Assembly (NCBI GenBank): GCA_000803105.1
Contig: JTDA01000006.1
Location: forward strand, 170,175 to 234,174
Reading direction: 5' to 3'
Source: Coprobacter secundus
GTDB taxonomy: Bacteria; Bacteroidota; Bacteroidia; Bacteroidales; Coprobacteraceae
Length of the DNA: 64,000 bases
The notes beneath the pieces were generated by a model that did not search any database, was not told the origin of the DNA, and was given only the letters and a program-made list of their open reading frames with translations. Position 1 is the stretch's first letter; each line of letters starts with the position of its first letter. The position numbers and the translations under genes are program-made. Shown one piece after another: positions 35,980 to 44,705 of this stretch.

Positions 35980-37356
35980 ATGCATTTATCAAATAAGACC
36001 GACATATTTTTATTCTTCATCAAAGGAGATAAAAGGAGTTCTAATTTGAAAAAAAATGTAATATATTCTTTTTTTATTAAAATATTAAGTATCGGAATAA
36101 GTCTCATACTTGTTCCGATGACTATTGATTTTGTAAACCCAATGCAATATGGCATTTGGCTAACAATAAGCTCTATAGTTGCGTGGTTTAGTTTCTTCGA
36201 TATAGGATTTACAAATGGATTAAGAAATAAACTAGCAGAAGCTCTTGCTTCCAATAATATAGTCCTTGCAAAAAAATATATAAGTACCACTTATGCCGTA
36301 CTTTCTTGTATCTTTATCATATTAATGTTTATTTCTATCCTATCAATTCCGCATCTAAACTTAGTAAAACTCTTAAACATAGACACATCGTTAGAAAGTG
36401 ACGTACAACTTACCCTAATACTTGTTGTATGTCACTTCTGTATAACATTCGTTTTAAAAATAATAAATTTTATATTACTGGCACAGCAACAACCAGCTAT
36501 ATCATCTCTAATAGACTTAATTGGACAAGCATTATCTTTATTTGCCATATTTTTATTAAAAAACTGGATTTTAGAAGGAAATTTATTCATATTGGGATTA
36601 GCCCTATGTATCCCTCCTATTATAATACTTATAATTAGCACAATATACATATTCACTAAACCATATAAAAATCTTCGTCCTTCAATCCACTCAGTAGACC
36701 TATCCTATACAAGAGATTTATTAGGACTTGGAATCAAATTTTTTATTATACAAATTGCTGCTATAATACAATTTCAAACATCCAATATAATTATCGCACG
36801 ATTTTATTCTATGGAAGATGTTACAATCTATAATATTTCATATAAATACTTCGGAGTCATCTACATGACATTTATGATTATGCTACAACCTTTTTGGTCT
36901 GCAGTTACTGACGCTTATTACAAGAATGATTTTAATTGGATAAAAAATGCAATTCGAAGATATTGTCATATAGCAATTGCCTTAATTATATTAGGAAGTT
37001 TTATGCTTATCTTCTCTGAATATGCATACCAACTGTGGCTCGGAAAAAATAAAATTGATATCCCGAATAGTGTATCTGTATGGACTTATATTTATTATTG
37101 CACAACTATGCTTGGTGCAATTTTCGTTTACTTCGTAAACGGTATAGGAGCATTAAAAGTACAATTTATCAGCAGTTTAATATCCCCTTTTATATTTTTG
37201 CTAACGACAATACTAATGTGTCGAGTCCTACACTGGGGCATCTATTCAGTACTAATAGCATCAATTATTGCAAATTTCAATGGGATAATCTTAGCCCCTT
37301 TACAATATTACAAAATAATAAGTAAAGCAAACGTCAAAAATATATGGAAATCCTAA
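35980..37356 (+). CDS. Wzx-type polysaccharide flippase
   Basis: 458 residues with about 12 to 14 membrane segments, of the MATE/MOP superfamily (PST family). Characteristic segments are FVNPMQYGIWLTISS, FDIGFTNGLRNKLAEALAS near the first helices and an AAIIQFQTSNIIIARFYS block after the central loop. It should move lipid-linked repeat units across the inner membrane. Its last 13 bases overlap the start of wzy, which indicates cotranslation. The start could also lie up to 60 bases further in. Confidence 0.9.
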   Translation: MHLSNKTDIFLFFIKGDKRSSNLKKNVIYSFFIKILSIGISLILVPMTIDFVNPMQYGIWLTISSIVAWFSFFDIGFTNGLRNKLAEALASNNIVLAKKYISTTYAVLSCIFIILMFISILSIPHLNLVKLLNIDTSLESDVQLTLILVVCHFCITFVLKIINFILLAQQQPAISSLIDLIGQALSLFAIFLLKNWILEGNLFILGLALCIPPIIILIISTIYIFTKPYKNLRPSIHSVDLSYTRDLLGLGIKFFIIQIAAIIQFQTSNIIIARFYSMEDVTIYNISYKYFGVIYMTFMIMLQPFWSAVTDAYYKNDFNWIKNAIRRYCHIAIALIILGSFMLIFSEYAYQLWLGKNKIDIPNSVSVWTYIYYCTTMLGAIFVYFVNGIGALKVQFISSLISPFIFLLTTILMCRVLHWGIYSVLIASIIANFNGIILAPLQYYKIISKANVKNIWKS

Positions 37357-38587
37357 ATACAAGATACGACTCTTTCAATGAAAAAAAATATACATCTATT
37401 CTATGGGTAGGGATCACCCTATATTCCATCCATATGCTTATAAGTGCATCTGTTGTATACGAAATTCCTATTTTACGAAGGCTTTTTCAATACAGTGGAA
37501 TAGTCCTAATTATCTATTCTTTATTCAGACTTTTAAAACGGAAAAACATTACAAGTCATTATTTATTCTATACATCATGCCTATTATTTATTTGGCATTT
37601 ATATGTCGCAATCAAAGATTTCCAATTAGATTCCACTACAATCTTCGGATATTTTCACCCTTTATTAGCATTTTCATTTGTCGTTCCATTATTCGTTTTT
37701 CTTCCAATTAAAGCCCATATTATCGCATTTCTCAAATTCACCAAATTTTCAAATATAGTATTTTTTATACTTTTAATCATTTTCCCAATACCTTTCCAAT
37801 ATCATATCAATACCTATATTCAATATTTCTGTGAAATTTTTGCCATAGGAGCAGCTTTCATGTTTATGAATAATCAAGATTTCTCACTAAAAAAAATATA
37901 TATTCTTTAATTATAACATTTACAACATTTCTATTAGTAACAATTGCTGCCCGGCGTAACCTCATGCTTACATTCGGATTGTATGGGATAATCGGCCTTT
38001 CCAGCTACTTCCTCTCAAAACATAGAATCCCCAATATCGAAAAAAAGTTAATCGTTATATTAACAATCATACTATCAATTCCTTTAGGCTGGTTATATTT
38101 CCAATATCAAAAAGATAACACTTTTTCCTTAATAACGGACCGTGTCGCTGATAATAATAGAGAAGAAGTTTTTCTTTATTTCTTTTCAGATATGACAAAC
38201 CAAGATTTTATAATAGGAAAAGGAATATATGGAACATATTTTGCACCAGGAATTGACGGAGAAATTCTAGATGATACTTATGACGAAAGGGGATTTATCG
38301 AATGTGGCTATTTACAAATAATACTAAAAGGCGGCCTCATAAATTTAATATTATTATTGGCTATTTTCATTCCGGCCATCTTTAAAGGATATAAATCGTC
38401 AAATAATACGTTCTCAAAAGTAGCAGCATCCATAATAGCTGTTTATCTAATTGATCTGTTACCGTTTGGACTTCCTGTATTTGACCCTAAATATATAATG
38501 GTCTGGATGTGCGTTTCCATTTGCTATAACAAGGATATAAGAAAAATGTCTAATGAAGAAATAAGGGAATTACTTATTTCACAATAA
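37344..38587 (+). CDS. Wzy-like O-antigen/exopolysaccharide polymerase, split by a -1 frameshift
   Basis: Polymerises repeat units at the periplasmic face. Two consecutive hydrophobic frames are seen: 37344-37910 (188 residues, ending KKIYIL and stop) and 37964-38587 (207 residues, from MLTFGLYGIIG). The sequence between them continues the second frame upstream (LIITFTTFLLVTIAARRN), so one base too few at the A8 run 37889-37896 splits one gene. Restored, the protein has about 414 residues and about 10 membrane segments, the usual Wzy size, with the large loop in the second half. The run also fits a -1 slippage heptamer in phase. It may be a sequencing error, a phase-variable or programmed shift, or a real loss. 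Wzy identity rests on topology and position. Confidence 0.75.
37889..37896 (+). other. A8 run and possible -1 slippage site in wzy
   Basis: Eight consecutive A. The zero-frame codons AAA at 37890-37892 and 37893-37895 preceded by A at 37889 form the heptamer A_AAA_AAA. A shift back by one base leads into the long downstream frame; the zero frame stops five codons later at 37908-37910. Confidence 0.6.
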
Positions 38588-38597
38588 AATAATTAAT

Positions 38598-39863
38598 ATG
38601 CATATCTTTTGTCTATCACCCATTATACCTCAAGAATTTCACCAAAAAAATAAATATAACGGTGGAGGCTGGATAGATGGATTCATATCTACCTTAAAAC
38701 AAGCACCGAACATTCATCTCAGTATTTGTTTCTTAACAAATCAAAACTTACATCCTCAAAAAATTGAAAATATTAGTTATTTTCCTGTACGTACTAAAAT
38801 ATCCAGAATACCTAAAATAACTTTGTTGATAAACAACATCAAAAAAAAATATGAATATGACGAAGATATTATTAATATTCTCAATATAGTCAATCAAGAA
38901 AAACCGGATATAATACATTTTTTTGGTACGGAATGGCATGGCATCTCCCTTATAGAGCATATCAACATCCCGCATGTTGTTCACATACAAGGTTTAACAG
39001 TAGCATATAACTACTCCTTTCTTCCTCCATTTTTAAGTAAAATAAATCTATACAAACCGCTGTTTTCTAATCCTCTTTCTTTTATTAAAGGCAAAACTTT
39101 TCACCATTTCAAATCGGTATTTGATTTTATGGCAGAGAGAGAGAGTAAAGTTTTTCCTCATTTGAAGAATATACTGGGTAGAACCGATTGGGATAAAAAT
39201 ATCTCCACTTTTTTAGCTCCAAATGCAAGATATTATCACGTAAATGAAATTTTACGAGATTCATTTTATACATCTCCTAAATGGAATAATCCACGGACAT
39301 CACCCATATTCCATGTTACCTCAACAATATCAGACAGCCCATATAAAGGTTTAGATCTGGTTCTCAATACAATAAAACTACTGGATAAATTCTCGGATAT
39401 TAATATAATTTGGCATATATGTGGAATAGAAACAGATTCAGAACAAACATTGTACTTTCAGCCACCCAAAGATTTAAAACATTCTCAAATATCTTTTGAA
39501 GGTATATTATCCCAAACAAAACTCATAGAACTATTATTAAACAGTAATATATATGTACATCCCGCATATATCGAAAATAGTTCAAACAGTATTTGTGAAG
39601 CACAAATTTTGGGGCTCCCTATCATTGCCACTAATGTGGGGGGAACTTCAACTCTGATTCAACATGAAAAAAACGGTATTTTAGTTACCCCTAATGATCC
39701 TTATAATCTTGCAGCTTATATATGCAAAATAATCAGAAAACCTCAATTTGCGCAAGAATTATCTAAAAATGCAATTGAGACTGCAGAAAAAAGACATAAT
39801 AAAGAAAGCATCAAACAGGTTCTAATAGATATTTATTCACAAATCTTAGACGAAAAGAAATGA
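38598..39863 (+). CDS. family 4 glycosyltransferase
   Basis: 421 residues of GT-B fold. The N-terminal domain contains GGGWIDGFIS and IHFFGTEWHGISL, VVHIQGLTVAYNYS. The C-terminal domain has DSPYKGLDLVLNTIKLL and the donor-binding EX7E region VHPAYIENSSNSICEAQILG, then PIIATNVGGTSTLI. Inverting or retaining chemistry and the sugar cannot be read. Its stop overlaps the next start (ATGA). Confidence 0.88.
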   Translation: MHIFCLSPIIPQEFHQKNKYNGGGWIDGFISTLKQAPNIHLSICFLTNQNLHPQKIENISYFPVRTKISRIPKITLLINNIKKKYEYDEDIINILNIVNQEKPDIIHFFGTEWHGISLIEHINIPHVVHIQGLTVAYNYSFLPPFLSKINLYKPLFSNPLSFIKGKTFHHFKSVFDFMAERESKVFPHLKNILGRTDWDKNISTFLAPNARYYHVNEILRDSFYTSPKWNNPRTSPIFHVTSTISDSPYKGLDLVLNTIKLLDKFSDINIIWHICGIETDSEQTLYFQPPKDLKHSQISFEGILSQTKLIELLLNSNIYVHPAYIENSSNSICEAQILGLPIIATNVGGTSTLIQHEKNGILVTPNDPYNLAAYICKIIRKPQFAQELSKNAIETAEKRHNKESIKQVLIDIYSQILDEKK

Positions 39864-40510
39864 AAATATACACTAGTATACAGAAACTGAAAATGGATCC
39901 TAAAGGGTATTTATTTATTCTCTGGTTTCTATTAAGGCAAAAAACCGGGTGTTTTATTTCTACTCGCATAACTTACATTATCTGCAGACTAAAAGGTGTA
40001 AACATCGGTAAAAAGAATATATTTAAAGGAATAACTTACTTTGAACGATTGCCTAATTCAAAAATCTCCATTGGGAATAATTGTCAATTTTATTCAAGCT
40101 TCAATTCAAATTCAATCGGTGTACTACAACGTTGCCGAATAGCTACTCTCACACAAAATTCTGAAATTATAATCGGGGATAACGTTGGCATGACAGGCGT
40201 TAATATAGGAGCAGCACAATCTATCATTATAGGAGATAAAACACTAATTGGAGGTAATTCTATAATAACAGATACTGACTGGCACTCTTTAGAAATAGAT
40301 TATAGGCATTGTGGCATTGAAAAGGCGATATCTACACCAACAATAATTGGAAAAAATGTATTTATCGGGACCAGGTCCATTATTCTCAAAGGGAGTAAAA
40401 TAGGAGATAATACTATCATTGGAGCAGGTAGCGTTGTTGCCGGGGAAATACCTTGCAATGTAATTGCGGCAGGGAATCCATGTAAAATTATAAAAAAATT
40501 AGATCTATGA
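39860..40510 (+). CDS. left-handed beta-helix acyltransferase
   Basis: 216 residues, hexapeptide-repeat transferase of the CatB/LacA/WcaF class, likely O-acetylating a sugar of the repeat unit. An N-terminal helical part (about 1-45) precedes hexapeptide turns (IGDNVGM, VNIGAA, IIIGDKTLIGGN). TDTDWHSLE carries the catalytic His, and KNVFIGTRSIILKGSKIGDNTIIGAGSVVAG is present as consecutive short repeats. Four-base overlaps with both neighbours show tight coupling. Confidence 0.88.
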   Translation: MKIYTSIQKLKMDPKGYLFILWFLLRQKTGCFISTRITYIICRLKGVNIGKKNIFKGITYFERLPNSKISIGNNCQFYSSFNSNSIGVLQRCRIATLTQNSEIIIGDNVGMTGVNIGAAQSIIIGDKTLIGGNSIITDTDWHSLEIDYRHCGIEKAISTPTIIGKNVFIGTRSIILKGSKIGDNTIIGAGSVVAGEIPCNVIAAGNPCKIIKKLDL

Positions 40511-41298
40511 ATGAAATTTTTTTCTCAATTATTACAATCAATAAAGACAATGCCAACGGACTTTATAAAACGATAAAAAGTGTCGTAGAACAAACATTTA
40601 ACAATTTTGAATATATCATAATAGATGGTGCATCAAAAGATTCCAGTGTAGAAATAATCAATCAATTTAAAAATAAAATTAACTATTGGATATCAGAAAA
40701 AGACAATGGCGTATACCATGCAATGAACAAAGGGATGAATGTAGCTAAAGGTAAGTACGTATTATTCCTTAATTCTGGAGACTATTTTGCAGATAAGAAT
40801 GTCCTACAACAGGTCGCAGCAAAATCTTCCGATACAGATTTTATTATCGGAAATCAATTGATGTTATATAAGTCTGGAATAAAAAGAGCAGAACAAATTC
40901 CGACACCATTGACCGTCTATCATTTTTTCAGAAGTACAATATGGCATCAAGCAACATTTACAAAACTTTCTGTACTGAAAGAATTAGGAGGTTATGATGA
41001 GAATTTAAAGATCACATCCGATTGGAAATTCATTTTCCTTGCATTAGTATTACATCATAAAAGTTACCAAGCTTTACCCATTGATATAAGTGTATTCGAC
41101 ACATATGGGATGAGTGGTGCATCAGATGCAAATCTTATAATCCAAAAAGAAAAAACCGATGTTCTAAAAACTTATTTCCCATATTTCTATCCAGACTACA
41201 TTACTTTACATAGATATAAACATCTATCTTTCAACCATATAAAAAATACTATTTCATATTTTCTGTTTAAATTAATGAGGAAATTAAATTTCAAATAA
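40507..41298 (+). CDS. family 2 glycosyltransferase
   Basis: 263 residues, soluble GT-A fold. FSIITINKDNANGLYKTIKS opens the nucleotide-binding part; IIIDGASKDSSVEII and FLNSGDYFADK (Asp 92 in the DxD place) continue it. SEKDNGVYHAMNKGM is typical of WcaA/WfaP-like sugar transferases. It overlaps the acyltransferase stop by four bases. Confidence 0.9.
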   Translation: MNEIFFSIITINKDNANGLYKTIKSVVEQTFNNFEYIIIDGASKDSSVEIINQFKNKINYWISEKDNGVYHAMNKGMNVAKGKYVLFLNSGDYFADKNVLQQVAAKSSDTDFIIGNQLMLYKSGIKRAEQIPTPLTVYHFFRSTIWHQATFTKLSVLKELGGYDENLKITSDWKFIFLALVLHHKSYQALPIDISVFDTYGMSGASDANLIIQKEKTDVLKTYFPYFYPDYITLHRYKHLSFNHIKNTISYFLFKLMRKLNFK

Positions 41299-41328
41299 CA
41301 TTTATTGCAATCATATAATTTAGTAAAA

Positions 41329-42537
41329 ATGAAGGTATTATTAATAAATAAATATTTTTATCCTAAGGGAGGAAGTGAATCTGTATTTTTTTCCACTCTC
41401 AATATTTTAAAAAAAAATGGGATAGAGGTAATACCTTTAGCCGTAAATTCTAATAAAAATAATCGAGGAGGAAACCAATACTTCATAAATTTTCCGGAAT
41501 TATCTCAATTAAAATTTCTCAAAAAATTTAAATACATAATACGATTTTTCTACAACACAGAAGCAAAGCGGAAATTAAAAAAATTAATTATTGAAGAAAA
41601 GCCTGATATTGCCCATATCCATCTGATGTTCAATAGCTTTTCTATATCAATTTTGCCCCTTCTAAAAAAATACAATATTCCTGTAGTTTTGACACTTCAT
41701 GATTACAGACTAATATGTCCCAATAGTTTACTAATGGACAAAAATAAACATTTATGTAAAAAATGTATACAAAAAGAATATTGGAAGTGTGCAAAATACA
41801 AATGCTCAAAAGGGAATCTTATAGAAAGTCTTTTTCTTGCTATCGATATGTATTTACGAACATATTTGCTACCAATCCAAAAATATATAGATAAATTTAT
41901 ATGTGTCAGCAACTTTGAACAGAACATATATCTAGAGTTTCGACCAGATTGGAAATCAAAATTCATCCAAATCTATAATCCAATAAAACATTTAGAATCA
42001 ACAAAATCTATAAAAGGAGATTATCTTCTATTTTTCGGCAGACTATCTCAAGAAAAAGGAATCGAAACCCTTATCAATGCAATGTCCAATTTACCTCAGT
42101 ACAAGTTAAAAATTGTAGGTACAGGCGATTACTTAGAAAAAAAAGATAACTATTCAAATATCACTTTCTGCGGATACAAAGAAGGTCAAGAGCTTGCTGA
42201 TTTAATCAGTCAAGCCACTTATACAATCGTACCTTCTGAATGGTACGAAACATTTGGACTTATTGTCATAGAATCTTTTAAATTAGGGACACCTGTTATT
42301 TCTTCTGATATAGGAGGTTTATCAGAACTAATCGATAACAAAAAAAATGGATTTCTATTTGAAGCTGGAAATGTTCTTAGCTTGACAGACACAATCCAGT
42401 ACGCCATGACTATAGACAATACATCTTATTTTAAAATGGCAAATGAAGCAAAACTAAAAGCTTCCGAATTTAACGATAATAAATACTTCTCAGAACTAAT
42501 AAGTCTATATAAATCATTAATATTAGAAAAAAAATAA
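41329..42537 (+). CDS. family 4 glycosyltransferase
   Basis: 402 residues from the ATG at 41329 (MKVLLINKYFYPKGGSE); a TTG eight codons earlier is less likely. GT-B fold: HIHLMFNSFSISILP, then LHDYRLICPNSLLMDK with a following Cys-rich stretch (KHLCKKCIQKEYWKCAKYKC), a feature of one GT4 subgroup. The donor site is VPSEWYETFGLIVIESFKLG and PVISSDIGGLSELI. The Cys pattern could bind a metal or be structural. Confidence 0.9.
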   Translation: MKVLLINKYFYPKGGSESVFFSTLNILKKNGIEVIPLAVNSNKNNRGGNQYFINFPELSQLKFLKKFKYIIRFFYNTEAKRKLKKLIIEEKPDIAHIHLMFNSFSISILPLLKKYNIPVVLTLHDYRLICPNSLLMDKNKHLCKKCIQKEYWKCAKYKCSKGNLIESLFLAIDMYLRTYLLPIQKYIDKFICVSNFEQNIYLEFRPDWKSKFIQIYNPIKHLESTKSIKGDYLLFFGRLSQEKGIETLINAMSNLPQYKLKIVGTGDYLEKKDNYSNITFCGYKEGQELADLISQATYTIVPSEWYETFGLIVIESFKLGTPVISSDIGGLSELIDNKKNGFLFEAGNVLSLTDTIQYAMTIDNTSYFKMANEAKLKASEFNDNKYFSELISLYKSLILEKK

Positions 42538-42561
42538 AAATAGCTAATAATCACAGAATAT

Positions 42562-43350
42562 ATGCCCAACAAAATACCTAAAATAATTCACTATTGCTGG
42601 TTAAGCGGAGAGGATAAACCTGCTTTCATCCAGAAATGTATCTCTTCTTGGAAAAAAGTAATGCCTGACTATGAAATCTGGTGCTGGGATACGAAACGAT
42701 TTGATATTCATTCTGTAAAATTTGTAGAAGAAGCATATAATGTAAAAAAATGGGCTTTTGCTGCAGACTACATCCGATTATATGCTTTGTACAATTATGG
42801 AGGAATATATCTCGACTCTGATGTCCTTGTTTTCCAAAAATTCGATAAGTTTCTACATAATTCGGCATTTACTTCTATCGAGTCTTATTTTTACGGCAAA
42901 AAAGAAAATGACTACTGGATTGAATCGGCTATTCTTGGAGCGGAAAAAGGAAATTTATTTATTAAAGAATGCATGGAATATTACTCTAACAGAAATTTCA
43001 TCCTTGAAAATGGGACTTATGACCAATCTATAATTTGCCACATTATAGCCAATATTGCAGAAAAAAAATATGGATTTAAAAAATATATTTTTACCGACAC
43101 CCCTCTATATTTAAAAGATAATATTATGACTTTATATCCTCCATACATTTTTTCACACGACAAAGGTGATATTCGAAAAAAAACTTGTGCAATACACATG
43201 TATAAAGGAAGTTGGAGAGATGAAAAAGGGAAAGAAAACAAGTATTTATCAATTATCAGAAAAATAGGAGTAACTCTTTTCAATGAAAAAAATTGGGGGA
43301 TCATTTATTTCAAAATAAAAAAAATAGCAGCTTTATTCAGAAAACCCTAA
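42562..43350 (+). CDS. family 32 glycosyltransferase (capsular polysaccharide synthesis)
   Basis: 262 residues of the Gly_transf_sug (GT32) type. KIIHYCWLSGEDKP at the start, then MPDYEIWCWD, and the catalytic region AADYIRLYALYNYGGIYLDS with DSD at 85-87 as the metal-binding DxD. GT32 enzymes often transfer galactose or mannose, but the sugar here is unknown. It is the last gene before a 234-base gap with a large hairpin. Confidence 0.92.
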   Translation: MPNKIPKIIHYCWLSGEDKPAFIQKCISSWKKVMPDYEIWCWDTKRFDIHSVKFVEEAYNVKKWAFAADYIRLYALYNYGGIYLDSDVLVFQKFDKFLHNSAFTSIESYFYGKKENDYWIESAILGAEKGNLFIKECMEYYSNRNFILENGTYDQSIICHIIANIAEKKYGFKKYIFTDTPLYLKDNIMTLYPPYIFSHDKGDIRKKTCAIHMYKGSWRDEKGKENKYLSIIRKIGVTLFNEKNWGIIYFKIKKIAALFRKP

Positions 43351-43378
43351 ATAGTTTTTTTAAAGAAAGCAGTAAAAA

Positions 43379-43428
43379 ATGAAGTGAACCCTAAAAGTTT
43401 TTTGTTTAACTTTTAGGGTTCACTTCAT
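43379..43428. repeat. 21-bp perfect stem-loop inside the exopolysaccharide locus
   Basis: The arms at 43379-43399 and 43408-43428 are perfect complements with an 8-base TTTTGTTT loop. No T-run follows on the forward strand, so it is not a classical terminator; it could attenuate or stabilise the transcript between the GT32 and radical SAM genes. Confidence 0.75.
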
Positions 43429-43478
43429 ACATACTCAACAATATATAATAAATTGTCGAAGCCTGATACCCCGCTCTT

Positions 43479-43592
43479 ATGAGAATCAAATTTGTTAAAA
43501 ATACATTCGAGAATCTAAATCTATTTTTTAGAGAAAAATATTCAAAAAAGATTTATAACTTTATATCTAAAAATTTCAAGACTAATGAATAA
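43479..43592 (+). CDS. 37-residue small ORF overlapping the radical SAM gene
   Basis: An ATG-started frame of 37 codons whose stop (43590-43592) overlaps the radical SAM start at 43585 by 8 bases in another frame. The peptide begins MRIKFVKNTFENLNLFF, is rich in Lys, Phe and Asn and has a helical look. Two readings are possible: a real small peptide coupled to the enzyme, or the former N-terminal helix of the enzyme moved out of frame. AT-rich DNA also yields such frames by chance. Confidence 0.35.
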   Translation: MRIKFVKNTFENLNLFFREKYSKKIYNFISKNFKTNE

Positions 43593-44652
43593 AAAAATAG
43601 CTGCACCTACAGATATAAGTATTATTACAACATATCGTTGCCCAATGCAATGCAAAATGTGCGACATATGGAATAACCCTACAGAAAAAAGTAAAGAAAT
43701 AACTCCAGAAGAGCTTAAAATTCTTCCTAAAGTAAAATTTATTAATATTACCGGTGGCGAACCATTTATAAGAGAAGACTTAGATAAAATCGTCGAAATT
43801 GCCTTTTCCAAATCGCCTCGAGTCGTAATATCAACATCTGGCTGGTTTGAAGACAGAGTAATCACTTTAGCTAAAAAATTCCCTAAAATCGGAATCCGAA
43901 TAAGCATCGAAGGACTATCCTGCAAAAATGATGAATTAAGGGGAAGGCAAGGAGGTTTTGACAAGGGACTAAGAACTTTGCTTATGTTAAAAGAAATGGG
44001 TGTAAAGGATATAGGATTCGGTTGTACGGTATCTAATAATAATTCAGAAGATATGCTTTCCCTATATCGTTTATCCAAATCCCTCGGAATGGAATTCGCA
44101 ACAGCAGCATTTCATAATTCTTACTATTTCCATAAAACAGACAATATTATTACAAATAAAGAAACTGTTTGTTCCAACTTTACAAAGCTAATTGAAATGC
44201 AAATGAAAGAAAATCATCCTAAATCCTGGTTTAGAGCTTTTTTCAATATGGGGCTTATAAACTACATAGAAGGCAATAGACGCATGTTACCTTGTGAAGC
44301 TGGACTTATCAATTTTTTTATTGACCCATATGGAGAAGTATATCCGTGTAATGGATTAGAAAAAAAATACTGGGAGGAAAGTATGGGAAACATACGAAAT
44401 GTAACATCATTTATGGAAATATGGGAAAGTCCTCAAGCCGAAAAAGTACGAAATCTAGTACGAAAATGCCCTAAAAACTGCTGGATGGTAGGTACAGCCT
44501 CCCCCGTAATGAAAAAATACATCCAACATCCATTAAAATGGGTACTAAAAAACAAGTGGAACTCACTAAATAACAAACCTATTTGTATAGATAAAAAATG
44601 GTATAATGTAGGGCAAGACCCCGAACAGGGCAATTTAAATTCCAATATTTAA
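43585..44652 (+). CDS. radical SAM/SPASM protein in the exopolysaccharide locus
   Basis: 355 residues. The [4Fe-4S]-SAM motif CPMQCKMC (Cys 19, 23, 26) follows TDISIITTYR, and INITGGEPFIRED gives the SAM-contacting GGEP. The C-terminal part has a SPASM-like auxiliary cluster pattern: CEAGLINFFIDPYGEVYPC, then MGNIRNV, MEIWES and CPKNCWM. Such proteins modify peptides or sugars or act in polysaccharide loci without a known substrate. It lies between glycosyltransferases on the same strand, so a sugar or lipid-linked intermediate is one candidate and the 37-residue peptide another. Family is firm; reaction is unknown. Confidence 0.9.
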   Translation: MNKKIAAPTDISIITTYRCPMQCKMCDIWNNPTEKSKEITPEELKILPKVKFINITGGEPFIREDLDKIVEIAFSKSPRVVISTSGWFEDRVITLAKKFPKIGIRISIEGLSCKNDELRGRQGGFDKGLRTLLMLKEMGVKDIGFGCTVSNNNSEDMLSLYRLSKSLGMEFATAAFHNSYYFHKTDNIITNKETVCSNFTKLIEMQMKENHPKSWFRAFFNMGLINYIEGNRRMLPCEAGLINFFIDPYGEVYPCNGLEKKYWEESMGNIRNVTSFMEIWESPQAEKVRNLVRKCPKNCWMVGTASPVMKKYIQHPLKWVLKNKWNSLNNKPICIDKKWYNVGQDPEQGNLNSNI

Positions 44653-44705
44653 TCCGATAAGAATAGAATATACTTAAATAAAATTCTACTATTACCCTAT
44701 ATATT

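Noticed and set aside
37844..38000. Two separate genes for two small membrane proteins
   Set aside because: The second frame continues upstream to the A8 run without a stop and the two halves together give one polymerase-sized protein.
43542..44078. 178-residue reverse-strand frame
   Set aside because: It overlaps the radical SAM gene completely, shows no domain and has the composition of a shadow frame.
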